DNA of 22,377 bases from a virus: IMG/VR virus record IMGVR_UViG_3300029812_000173, positions 1-22,377 of that record; one strand, 5' to 3'. Shown piece by piece: positions 6,796 to 13,900 of this stretch. The translations under genes were made by a program, and so were the position numbers. The notes under the pieces were generated by a model, which was given only the letters and a program-made list of their open reading frames with translations, had not been told where the DNA came from and searched no databases. Position 1 is the stretch's first letter. Each line of letters opens with the position of its first letter.

Positions 6796-8021
6796 TGGCA
6801 AATTGGCACCTCGATGAAGGATATCATTTGGATGAAGAAAGTCAGGCAGTAATAGTAACTGAGGGAACTTTAACTTTAGATTTAACGTATATTGCTTCTC
6901 CTTTCGCGGATGCAGTATTGGAGTCAGAATGTGAATTTTCAATAAGTGTACTTCAGGCAGTTGCATTAGATTTACTTCCATTGACTCCTGAAAAATTTCA
7001 TGATTCACTTATTCTTCAGGATTATTGCGAAGAAGCTAGTACTCAAGTGGGTAGCTGGTTATCCAGTGTTAAGGATATTGTAAGATTATTAAATCCAAGA
7101 ACGGTTGGCACAATACCATATTTGAGACATCTTGGAGCACTTATTGGTGTTGAGTTTTCTCCAGAAGATGAAACTACAGAAGCCAGTATGCGGAAAGAGT
7201 TAGTCAATGCTATCAGTTGGTATAAATTAAAAGGAACATATGAATCAATACAAATTTTATCTCTGATTCAACAATTTGTAGTTAATTTTTATGATATGTA
7301 TACTAATGACTATGATACTTTCTATATGGTAGATTGGTTCGTAGGGGATGAGGATGAAAATCCATCAGGTTTTGATTCTACATATTATAAATCTCCACAT
7401 TTTGGAATAGAAGTATTATTGAATAAAGTGTTTGAAGTGGGTTCCGAGCGGTATCTTTGGAGAGAAGAATACTTAGATAATTTGATAGCTCAAATTGAAA
7501 AAACAAGGCCAGTTCATACTGTACCCCATTATTTATTGTTGTTGAATCCTAAGACAGATGAATTAGGGCATACTATTGAAGTAGATGGTGAGATACAAAC
7601 AAAAATACGAGGTGATTGGGAATATTCAACTAAATATTTTGATATGACAGGAACTGATGCTTGGAATTTTGATGATGGAACTCTTTTTGATGAATCCATG
7701 ACATCATTTATCAATAGTATTACAAAATATGTTTTTGGAACGGGAGGTAGTTTTGATATAAGTAATCCAGTGATAGAAGGAACGATAGATACAGCGGATA
7801 TCGCCGTCACTGAAGAAAAAATTGTATTTGAATTTATTTTAGAAAAAAGTGAAGTGCAGGCGGGAATTTCTTGTCTTGGTTTGTACAGTTCAGACTCAGA
7901 TGGTGCGCTGGTACTATCAAGCGTCTTTCCAAAAATAGACAAAGCAAATAATGTTGAGTTACGAGTAGTGGTTGAGATTTACAAAAAGGATTTATCTCCG
8001 GAGGAGATCCCCGAATCTTAA
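6795..8021 (+). CDS. P2 gpI-like baseplate/tail protein with C-terminal extension
   Basis: The centre of this 408-residue protein matches the P2 gpI-type tail protein family, which sits at the baseplate periphery and helps hold the tail fibres. Visible landmarks are the helix SWLSSVKDIVRLLNPRTVGTIPYLRHLGALIGVEF (about residues 84-118), an acidic turn, then ELVNAISWYKLKGTYESIQIL (about 136-156), and aromatic-rich YDMYTNDYDTFYMVDWFVGDE. The last 130 or so residues are an acidic beta-rich extension not found in the short P2 protein. The gene starts inside the adhesin's stop codon. In P2-like order gpI precedes the fibre gene, as it does here apart from the inserted endonuclease. Confidence 0.82.
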   Translation: MANWHLDEGYHLDEESQAVIVTEGTLTLDLTYIASPFADAVLESECEFSISVLQAVALDLLPLTPEKFHDSLILQDYCEEASTQVGSWLSSVKDIVRLLNPRTVGTIPYLRHLGALIGVEFSPEDETTEASMRKELVNAISWYKLKGTYESIQILSLIQQFVVNFYDMYTNDYDTFYMVDWFVGDEDENPSGFDSTYYKSPHFGIEVLLNKVFEVGSERYLWREEYLDNLIAQIEKTRPVHTVPHYLLLLNPKTDELGHTIEVDGEIQTKIRGDWEYSTKYFDMTGTDAWNFDDGTLFDESMTSFINSITKYVFGTGGSFDISNPVIEGTIDTADIAVTEEKIVFEFILEKSEVQAGISCLGLYSSDSDGALVLSSVFPKIDKANNVELRVVVEIYKKDLSPEEIPES

Positions 8022-8044
8022 ATTTAAGTATCATAGAAATTACA

Positions 8045-9226
8045 ATGACAAAAGAAGAGTGGAATAAATATAAAGATTTAGAATACTATCCAGACAGAGT
8101 CTGTAAGTGTGGTTGTGGTGGAAGAATTAAGGTTCGACCATCACATAAATATGACGGTATTCCTATATATCTCACGGGGCACCATGTAGGAAGTGGCGTT
8201 TCTCAGATCGCCCTAAACACAAGAGTAGAAGTAGAAGCAATATTATCAGGTAAGAAAGAAGCCCCATTCTGTGCATGTGGTTGTGGCAATAGAATAGAGG
8301 TAAAGTTTTACCATAAATATCAAGGTATTCCTAAGTTTATTTCCGGGCATACTAGTAGAACAAGAGAGAAAACTAATGTTGGTAGGAAACATACTCCAAG
8401 AGAAAATAGAACTTGTGCTGCCCCAGGCTGTGATATCACCTTTGAATGTAAAGTAAATGATCCTAAGAAATACTGCTGCTCCGGACATGCTGGGAAAGGA
8501 AAAAGTAGTCGACGTAAAATTCCTATGGAAACAAGAGTTTGTGAATGTGGTGAATGTGGTGAATGTGGTGAATGTGGAGAAACTTTTGAGTGCAAAATAA
8601 ACAGTAAACAAAGATTTATTCGCGGGCATCATGCAAAAGGCAAGAATAATGGAATGTGCGGAAAACATCTTACTAAAGAAACAAAACAGAAGCAAAGGGA
8701 AACAGTTTTAATAGGTTATGAAAATGGAAGAGTGAATCCCTTTAAGGGTAAGCACCATACTGAGGAGTGCATACAAGAAAGTCGTGAAAGACAGAAAAAG
8801 AATTGGCAGAATCCTGAGTATATTTCAAAACAAATGGTAGCAAGACATGTTAAACCTAACAGACCCGAGAAGTTTTTAGATAAGTTATTCCAACAACTCT
8901 TTCCTAATCAAATTAGATATATTGGCGATGGTAAAGATAAAGATTCTATTGTAGCAGGAAAGGTTCCGGATTTTATTTTTACTGATGGCCAAAAGAAAAT
9001 CATAGAATTCTTCGGTGACTACTGGCACGGAGAGGAAAGAATTGGTATTCCTAACAAACAGCATGAGCAAGAGAGAATAAATTGTTTCGCTCAATATGGT
9101 TATCAAACTTTAATTATCTGGGAACACGAGTTAGAAAATATTGATGAATTAATTGAAAAACTTATCTTATTTAATAGAGGAGTAAAATCATGCCAGCAAA
9201 TACAGGGACGCAGGTTGTTAGTTTAA
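8045..9226 (+). CDS. Homing endonuclease, Vsr/EDxHD-type PD-(D/E)XK core with repeated Cys-rich modules
   Basis: This 393-residue protein shares its N-terminal module with the HNH enzyme at 3381 but has a different nuclease. Four Cys-rich units can be seen: CKCGCGGRI (20-28), CACGCGNRI (76-84), CAAPGC with FECK (124-136) and the expanded CECGECGECGECGETFECK (166-183). The first two are followed by an H-K-Y-x-G-I-P-type segment. NUMOD3-like motifs follow (about 204-252). The C-terminal 120 residues resemble the very-short-patch-repair/EDxHD superfamily: VPDFIF at 307-312, IIEFFGDYWHGEE at 319-331 (acidic residues and His328) and CFAQYGYQTLIIWEHEL. Residues 379-393 are read from the next gene's ribosome-binding site and start, a 37-base overlap suggesting that insertion replaced the original C-terminus. 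Upstream SD is poor. Confidence 0.85.
   Translation: MTKEEWNKYKDLEYYPDRVCKCGCGGRIKVRPSHKYDGIPIYLTGHHVGSGVSQIALNTRVEVEAILSGKKEAPFCACGCGNRIEVKFYHKYQGIPKFISGHTSRTREKTNVGRKHTPRENRTCAAPGCDITFECKVNDPKKYCCSGHAGKGKSSRRKIPMETRVCECGECGECGECGETFECKINSKQRFIRGHHAKGKNNGMCGKHLTKETKQKQRETVLIGYENGRVNPFKGKHHTEECIQESRERQKKNWQNPEYISKQMVARHVKPNRPEKFLDKLFQQLFPNQIRYIGDGKDKDSIVAGKVPDFIFTDGQKKIIEFFGDYWHGEERIGIPNKQHEQERINCFAQYGYQTLIIWEHELENIDELIEKLILFNRGVKSCQQIQGRRLLV
8542..8577 (+). repeat. Four exact tandem copies of a 9-bp coding repeat
   Basis: The unit TGAATGTGG occurs four times end to end, encoding C-E-C-G-E-C-G-E-C-G-E-C-G inside one Cys-rich module of the 8045 endonuclease. The sister modules have a single C-x-C-G-x-C-G-type unit, so this is probably a recent in-frame expansion by replication slippage. 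The copies are identical at the DNA level, which also argues for recency. Confidence 0.92.
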
Positions 9227-10371
9227 TACATCGTTCGGCGGCTTCAAGTCCGAATGTAAATAGACGACATCAGGATATCAGGCAGTGCGGAATTTATCAA
9301 GGGGGCCGTTTGACTGCTGTAGTTGGTCTAGCTGCTTCTTTATCCGAATTGGTTTGTGAAATTTCTGATGGTACTCATCAAGTAAGAATTCAAACAACTG
9401 CTGCAATAAGTTTAACTGCTGTAATTGCTAGTCCTTATTTCGTATTGCGGTGGACGTATACTGGAGCCGCTTCTGATTTTATGGAGGTATTGGCAGTGGC
9501 TGCTCCATTAGCTAATGATTTGGTAATAGGTAAGTGTGTTTTTGCCGGAGCAGTTTTAACCGGATTTGATTACGGGGATGCCGCCTATCCAAGAAGTACT
9601 CCTAATACTCAGGATTTATTTCTGAAAGTAGAATCCACAGAAGATACTGAGCTAAAAGTGAGAATTCGAGCGGGTAGAATTCATAATTATGTAGGAAATA
9701 TTGATGTAGCTGATCAAAAAAGCGACTTATTTACAGTGCCTACAAGTAATTCCAGAGTTGATTTACTTTATCTAGATAAAGATGGAAATGTTGCTATTGA
9801 TTCTTCAGGGACTCCTGCAGCAACTCCGGTAGCTCCTAATTATAATGGAAAATTGGTTCTAGCTGAAATAACATTAGCTTCTACCAGCACTAATATTACT
9901 GACAGTATGATAAAAAATGTTAGAAATTGGGTAGCATTACCCCAAAGTGTAGATGATACCACAATAGAAAAAAGTGCTACTGGAGCACTTCAAGTCAAAT
10001 CCACGGGAGTAGGTTTACAACTAAGAACTGGAACTTTATCCGGTTATGATTTTACTCAGGCGGATCTTACTCAAGATGGTAATTGGCATGATTTAGATTT
10101 ATCCGCCATAGTTCCAGCCGGAGCTATAGCTGTTAAACTAGAGATAGGTGTTTTAAAAGCAACTCTGGCAGCAGAAACTTTTATGGTTAGAAAGAATGGA
10201 AGTCTTGACGAATATAACGTAGGCAAAGTTTCTGCAACAGTGGATAATAGAGGAGCTTTTGGAGAAAAAACTGTTGGTGTTGACACTAATAGAATTATTG
10301 AGTATAAAGAAACAAAATCAACTGGGGTACTTGATGTTATCCAGATAGTAATAAAAGGTTGGTATCTATAA
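9190..10371 (+). CDS. Tail fibre / appendage protein, paralogue 1
   Basis: This 393-residue structural protein pairs with the next gene. The N-terminal 270 residues of the two align throughout: NVNRRHQDIRQCGIYQGGRLT against NERNINIQPRGIYKGGYLT, PYFVLRWTY against PYLVLRWAY, and GKCVFAGAVLTGFDYGD against GKCVFSGAVLTGFDYTD. The C-terminal 110 residues are unrelated and beta-rich (LSAIVPAGAIAVKLEIGVLKATL, ending IIEYKETKSTGVLDVIQIVIKGWYL), probably a different distal tip or a trimerisation domain. The start is set by GAGGAG about 8 bases upstream. It lies inside the tail of the endonuclease gene. A shared attachment half with a variable tip is typical of phage fibres. Which protein contacts the receptor is not known. 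Confidence 0.75.
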   Translation: MPANTGTQVVSLIHRSAASSPNVNRRHQDIRQCGIYQGGRLTAVVGLAASLSELVCEISDGTHQVRIQTTAAISLTAVIASPYFVLRWTYTGAASDFMEVLAVAAPLANDLVIGKCVFAGAVLTGFDYGDAAYPRSTPNTQDLFLKVESTEDTELKVRIRAGRIHNYVGNIDVADQKSDLFTVPTSNSRVDLLYLDKDGNVAIDSSGTPAATPVAPNYNGKLVLAEITLASTSTNITDSMIKNVRNWVALPQSVDDTTIEKSATGALQVKSTGVGLQLRTGTLSGYDFTQADLTQDGNWHDLDLSAIVPAGAIAVKLEIGVLKATLAAETFMVRKNGSLDEYNVGKVSATVDNRGAFGEKTVGVDTNRIIEYKETKSTGVLDVIQIVIKGWYL

Positions 10372-10400
10372 AATAATAAATTGATTGTAGGAGAAATACT

Positions 10401-11531
10401 GTGGGAAGTGTAAATCACGGAAGTCAGGATTTATCATATAACTTTTATGAAGAATTGACTGCATTAAATTTTAATGAGCGTAATATTAATATTCAGCCGA
10501 GAGGTATATATAAAGGGGGATATCTAACTAAAGTTACCGATTCTGAAGTTACTTTATCACCTCTTACCGTTGAGATAGGTGATAGTACTGTTCAAGTAGC
10601 TATAAGTACCTCCGTTTCGGCTACACTTAATAATACAACGTTAGATTCAGGGACAATTTCTTCAGGAACTCCATATCTAGTTCTTCGGTGGGCATATGCG
10701 GCAACTGCTTCTAATTATTTTGAAGTTCATGCAGTGGCAGCAGTTGCTGCTGCTCAGGCTAATGATATAATTATTGGTAAATGTGTCTTTTCGGGAGCAG
10801 TTTTAACCGGATTTGATTATACTGATAGGACTTCGATTGGTACTTATGGTTCTTTCCTTAAAGTTGAAGCAACGCCAGATACTGAACTATATGTTCGAGT
10901 CCGAGGGGGTAGGGTTCAATTAGGGGATTCGGTAAAAATTGTAGCAGATCAAAAGGTAGGGCCTTTTAGTGTGCCTGCTCCCCCTAATTCCAGATGGGAT
11001 TTGGTATACTTGGATACAAATGGAGTTCCTCAGATATATAAAGGAGCTCAAGCAGTTAGTCCTACAGTACCACCTCATGCTGGAAAATTGGTGTTAGCTC
11101 AGATTTTGGTAGTAAATGGAGTCTCGGATATTGCGGCTGCTAATATTTATGATTTTCGAACTTGTATATCAGCACCCGCGATTCCGGATAATAGTTCTCT
11201 TGAATTAAATAGTTTGGGGCAATTAGCAGTTAAAGATTTTGCTTCTGCAATAGCTTCTGATGGCTACATAAGGTTTGGAGGTTTAATTTTTCAATGGGGT
11301 GTTGAGAGTGTAGCTCAAGGTACTACAGTAAATGTTACTCTTCCAATAACCTTTCCTAATAATCATTTTTGGGCAAGTGCTAGACCTGGGATAAATACAG
11401 GATTTATCGGGTGTAATGAAAACGCATCTACTGGAGCTTTGCCTCTTAGTGTTTCTCAAATTCAATTGAGAAATGGTTATGGGGCAGGGGGAGGTAATCG
11501 GGATATGTATTGGTTTGCAATAGGAAACTAA
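10401..11531 (+). CDS. Tail fibre protein, paralogue 2, with gp53-like tip domain
   Basis: This 376-residue protein starts at GTG 10401, preceded by AGGAG at good spacing. Residues 1 to about 270 are homologous to the preceding fibre protein. The last 90 residues resemble the gp53-like C-terminal fibre domain: DGYIRFGGLIFQWGVES, then VTLPITFPNNHFWASA, and a terminal GAGGGNRDMYWFAIGN. In that family the opening GYI.....G...QWG and the closing YW.AIG motifs mark a trimeric receptor-binding tip. The gene ends one base before the first DUF115/GT42-like gene, so the fibre and glycan genes are transcriptionally continuous. Confidence 0.82.
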   Translation: MGSVNHGSQDLSYNFYEELTALNFNERNINIQPRGIYKGGYLTKVTDSEVTLSPLTVEIGDSTVQVAISTSVSATLNNTTLDSGTISSGTPYLVLRWAYAATASNYFEVHAVAAVAAAQANDIIIGKCVFSGAVLTGFDYTDRTSIGTYGSFLKVEATPDTELYVRVRGGRVQLGDSVKIVADQKVGPFSVPAPPNSRWDLVYLDTNGVPQIYKGAQAVSPTVPPHAGKLVLAQILVVNGVSDIAAANIYDFRTCISAPAIPDNSSLELNSLGQLAVKDFASAIASDGYIRFGGLIFQWGVESVAQGTTVNVTLPITFPNNHFWASARPGINTGFIGCNENASTGALPLSVSQIQLRNGYGAGGGNRDMYWFAIGN

Positions 11532-11532
11532 T

Positions 11533-12294
11533 ATGGCGATTACTATTAAACATAATAAATCAACTAGTGTGATTCCAATTAAGAATACAAAGTGTAAAGC
11601 ATTTCCTATCACAGATATTCTTCCCGGCCAAGCGTGGAAAGATAAAACTTGTTTTCTTATTGGAGGAGGTCCATCTTTAGCAAATTTTGATTTTGAACTT
11701 ATAAGAAATGAATTATCTATAGGGGTAAATAAATCATTCACTAAATTTCCTACTACGGTTAACTATATCATGGATACCCGTTTCTATGATACGATTACTT
11801 ACCCTTCTAAAGATAATGTTGATTTACATAGAAAATGGAAGCAATACACAGGAATTAAAGTTTTCTTACGCCATAGTGTAAAATTTAAGTTTGATAGTAG
11901 TGTATACTATGTAAATAATCTAACTAGTAGCTGTTTAAGTTTAAACCTTAAGAAAGGAATTTGGGGGGGAAATAACTCGGGATTTGGGGCACTAATGCTT
12001 GCGTGTGCTTTAGGTTGTAAACGAATAGGACTTTTAGGATATTCGATGAAAGTTCAAGGTGGGGGTAAGAAAATAAAGACACATTGGCATTCTGGCTACT
12101 CGTTTCAAAATGTAAAATCTTTTCAGCCCAAGCTTGATAAGTTTAAGACATGTTTTGATAACTTTGCTGATGTAATAGCAGCGCAGGGCATTGAAGTGGT
12201 TAATTTGGTTAAGAAAAGTGAAGATAGCGCACTTGAATGCTTCCCAAAAGATTCCTTAGATAATTTCTTGAGTAAGAGCAAGATTGGTGTATAA
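11533..12294 (+). CDS. DUF115/Maf- or GT42-sialyltransferase-like protein, copy 1
   Basis: This 253-residue protein has the Rossmann-type signature of the DUF115 family (motility accessory factor Maf, 6-hydroxymethylpterin kinase-like) and of the Campylobacter CstI/CstII-type sialyltransferases (GT42): TCFLIGGGPSLANFDFELI at residues 39-57, then GVNKSF, and later NNSGFGALMLACALGCKRIGLLGYSM at 147-172, followed by HWHSGYS. Maf proteins are known to transfer pseudaminic or legionaminic acid to flagellin, and GT42 enzymes transfer sialic acid. Encoded with NeuA- and NeuB-like proteins, this one is a candidate nonulosonate transferase. Catalysis is inferred, not seen. SD AGGA lies 8 bases before ATG 11533. 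The stop overlaps a -10-like TATAAT. Two paralogues occur at 12429 and 15432. Confidence 0.72.
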   Translation: MAITIKHNKSTSVIPIKNTKCKAFPITDILPGQAWKDKTCFLIGGGPSLANFDFELIRNELSIGVNKSFTKFPTTVNYIMDTRFYDTITYPSKDNVDLHRKWKQYTGIKVFLRHSVKFKFDSSVYYVNNLTSSCLSLNLKKGIWGGNNSGFGALMLACALGCKRIGLLGYSMKVQGGGKKIKTHWHSGYSFQNVKSFQPKLDKFKTCFDNFADVIAAQGIEVVNLVKKSEDSALECFPKDSLDNFLSKSKIGV

Positions 12295-12295
12295 T
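12268..12295 (+). promoter_or_regulatory. Sigma70-like promoter at the head of the glycan gene run
   Basis: TTGAGT at 12268-12273 and TATAAT at 12290-12295 are separated by 16 bases. The -10 box is a perfect consensus match and the -35 box matches at TTGA. It overlaps the 3' end of the preceding gene. The predicted start point, about 7 bases past the -10, falls at 12302-12304, directly where the 5' arm of the structured element begins. That coincidence supports it as a real promoter. Confidence 0.5.
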
Positions 12296-12302
12296 TATAA
12301 CA

Positions 12303-12400
12303 TAGGGATAATGTTAATAGGATGGTGGCGAAAGCTGGATTTAGCGGGAAAACAGGGTTATCCCCAATAATGGAGTTTCCTCCCTGCCCATCCTATTAAC
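12303..12400 (+). ncRNA. Candidate structured RNA element with a pseudoknot (leader of the 12429 gene)
   Basis: Bases 12313-12325 (GTTAATAGGATGG) are the exact reverse complement of 12388-12400, giving a perfect 13-bp stem around 62 bases. GGGATAA at 12305-12311, just outside the stem, is exactly complementary to TTATCCC at 12358-12364 inside the loop, so the two helices cross as a pseudoknot. Inside the loop, GGC 12327-12329 and GCT 12334-12336 close a GAAA tetraloop. CAGGG 12353-12357 can pair with CCCTG 12382-12386, or GGAG 12372-12375 with CTCC 12380-12383. It fills most of a 134-bp gap in a genome with almost none, and it begins at the start point predicted for the promoter above. No T-run follows, so it is not an ordinary terminator. 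No known riboswitch or ribozyme consensus was recognised. It ends 28 bases before ATG 12429. Confidence 0.6.
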
Positions 12401-12428
12401 TTATCAAGAGAGAAAGTGGAAGATACAA

Positions 12429-13232
12429 ATGAGACTTAATCATACTAGTAGGGCAAAACGGATTGCCCAAGATCATAAGTCTTTTAAGAATTCACCTCTA
12501 ATTATCAATAAAACTCCTCCAAAGGTGTTAACTTCCATTTCTTCTATAATAGGTGCAAAGCAAAGAGATAGGGTTTTCTTAGTAGGTAGTGGGCCCAGTT
12601 TACATAATTTTAATTTTAAAGTTTTAAAGAATGAAGATACTATTTGTGTAAATAGTTCGGTATTTGATGTTCCACGAGCTAACTTCTTTATTACTAAAGA
12701 TTATTTCTTTTTAAGAAAGTATCTTATTAATTGTTTACATTCTAAAAGTAATGGAGCTAAAATTTGGAATTCTGTTGTAAAGATTTTTGTCGCCTGTTAC
12801 GTTGGCGGAAGTCTTCAAGATATTAATGATGAGATTGTCGATGTATCTCATAAAATTAACTATGACTTGTGTCCAATTGATTGGGTTATCAAGAATGATA
12901 AACAACATGGAATTGGTTTATCATTGAATGATTTTAGATGTGGAGTGGATAGTGGTTACGGAGCATTGCAGCTTGCAGTTTTACTGGGCTATAAAGAAAT
13001 ATTTCTGGCAGGATATGATATGTGTGCCCAAAAGAAAACACATTATCATGATAGATATGGTAAAAGAGATGTAGAGGATTTTCAGAAAAAACTTGATGGG
13101 TATTTTCAATTTTATGTAAGGGCTTTTCAAGAATTAAAAAATATGAATCAAGTAAAATTGTACAGTTGCTCTATTATTAGTAAATTCAATGTACACATTG
13201 AGTATGTTCCTATAGAGAAAGTTTTGAGATGA
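12429..13232 (+). CDS. DUF115/GT42-sialyltransferase-like protein, copy 2
   Basis: Of the three paralogues, this 267-residue protein looks most like the CstI/CstII sialyltransferases. It has VFLVGSGPSLHNFNF at residues 49-63, VDSGYGALQLAVLLGYKEIFLAGYDM at 173-198, a HYHD at 205-208 where GT42 enzymes carry the catalytic histidine segment, and an ending QVKLYSCSIISKFNVHIEYVP that resembles the KLYCLCP-type final strand. It lacks a membrane anchor and begins with a basic stretch. It is preceded by the structured element 12303-12400 and a modest GGAAG-type ribosome-binding site. Its stop overlaps the next gene's start by ATGA. A role as a CMP-nonulosonate-using transferase is inference from fold and neighbours. 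An alternative is a DUF115 protein without transferase activity. Confidence 0.72.
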   Translation: MRLNHTSRAKRIAQDHKSFKNSPLIINKTPPKVLTSISSIIGAKQRDRVFLVGSGPSLHNFNFKVLKNEDTICVNSSVFDVPRANFFITKDYFFLRKYLINCLHSKSNGAKIWNSVVKIFVACYVGGSLQDINDEIVDVSHKINYDLCPIDWVIKNDKQHGIGLSLNDFRCGVDSGYGALQLAVLLGYKEIFLAGYDMCAQKKTHYHDRYGKRDVEDFQKKLDGYFQFYVRAFQELKNMNQVKLYSCSIISKFNVHIEYVPIEKVLR

Positions 13233-13900
13233 AACACATTACAATATTGATTCCAACGAGAGGTCGGATAGAAAAGGTAAAGAAAACTTTAGAATCAATT
13301 CCTGAACTTGATTATATTGATACTATGATTATTTGTGATAATTGTTATGAAACTCTAGAGTTTGTTCGGAAATTAAATAATCCGAAGATTTATGCAGCGG
13401 CAGTTGTTTCTCGTCATGGAGAATTTGTGGGTTCCGTTGCTTGTAAGAATACTTATAGTAGTGATGTTGAGGATGGTTTACTATACGCTACTGACGACAT
13501 TATTTTCCAAGAGAATGCTATCCAAAGTGCTTTCGAGTGTTTCAATAAGAACTTTCCAGATGACGATGGTGTTGTTGGATTTGTTCAAAAAGGAAATGCT
13601 TTTCATCCAACTGGAGTAGGGTTGGTAGGTCAGAAATTTTTGAGAAGGTACCCTGATAAGAAACTATTTTTTCCAGGGTATTTTCATTTTGCTTGTCAAG
13701 AAATATATGATTTGTGTCAAAAATTAGGAGGAAGGTTTGTTCAAGAAGAGCAAGCGGTAGTTTTACACAAACATCCTTGTAATTATAGAGAGGAAATGGA
13801 TCAAACTCATAAGGACGCTCGAATTAGAAAACGTGAAGATCACGCTCTTATAAAAGAAAGAAAAGCAAAAGGTTTGATATGGGGCTATGATGAGGATTAA
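13229..13900 (+). CDS. GT-A fold glycosyltransferase-like protein (GT2 type, divergent)
   Basis: This 223-residue protein opens with ITILIPTRGRIEKVKKTLESI, the nucleotide-sugar-binding beginning of GT2-like enzymes, and carries LLYATDDIIFQ (residues 84-94), where TDD would be the metal-binding DxD-type motif. A later PGYFHFACQEIYDLC segment occupies the acceptor-side region and the C-terminus is strongly charged. It is shorter and more diverged than the three canonical GT2 proteins further down and shares no visible DNA identity with them. It starts in an ATGA overlap with the preceding gene and overlaps the next by 14 bases, so it is translationally coupled on both sides. The donor and acceptor sugars cannot be told from sequence. 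Confidence 0.75.
   Translation: MKHITILIPTRGRIEKVKKTLESIPELDYIDTMIICDNCYETLEFVRKLNNPKIYAAAVVSRHGEFVGSVACKNTYSSDVEDGLLYATDDIIFQENAIQSAFECFNKNFPDDDGVVGFVQKGNAFHPTGVGLVGQKFLRRYPDKKLFFPGYFHFACQEIYDLCQKLGGRFVQEEQAVVLHKHPCNYREEMDQTHKDARIRKREDHALIKERKAKGLIWGYDED

Noticed and set aside
7529-7942. Reverse-strand open frame of 137 codons opposite the gpI-like gene
   Set aside because: It lies wholly antisense to a recognised gene, and its composition is that expected from the complement of AT-rich coding DNA.
1205-8021. Extracellular contractile injection system or tailocin rather than a phage
   Set aside because: gp25, J, gpI and PAAR proteins occur in such systems too, but the dense homing endonucleases and paired fibre genes fit a phage better. 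The window has no AAA+ ATPase or toxin cargo, though the rest of the genome is unseen.
8542-8577. CRISPR-like array
   Set aside because: These are contiguous 9-bp tandem units with no spacers, inside a coding region.
8246-8695. Reverse-strand open frame with FTTFTTFTTFTT repeats
   Set aside because: The repeats are the antisense reading of the 9-bp tandem repeat in the endonuclease gene.
12303-12364. Pieces resembling the I-SceI recognition site (TAGGGATAA and CAGGGTTAT)
   Set aside because: The two pieces are about 45 bases apart and are explained by the 7-bp complementary arms of the structured element. No intact site is present.
12313-12400. An 88-base stem-loop of tRNA-like length
   Set aside because: The closing stem is 13 bp, not 7, and there is no T-arm consensus, D-arm or anticodon stem in place.
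12303-12400. Intrinsic terminator for the fibre operon
   Set aside because: The stem is perfect, but no T-run follows it, the loop is 62 bases long, and a promoter precedes it.
12303-12428. Group I intron or hammerhead ribozyme, suggested by the GAAA loop and nearby homing endonucleases
   Set aside because: It is far too short for a group I intron, interrupts no gene, and the CTGATGA core of a hammerhead is absent.
13392-13619. Plus-strand open frame of 75 codons inside the 13229 gene
   Set aside because: It is out of frame within a supported glycosyltransferase-like gene, has no recognisable motif and no ribosome-binding site.
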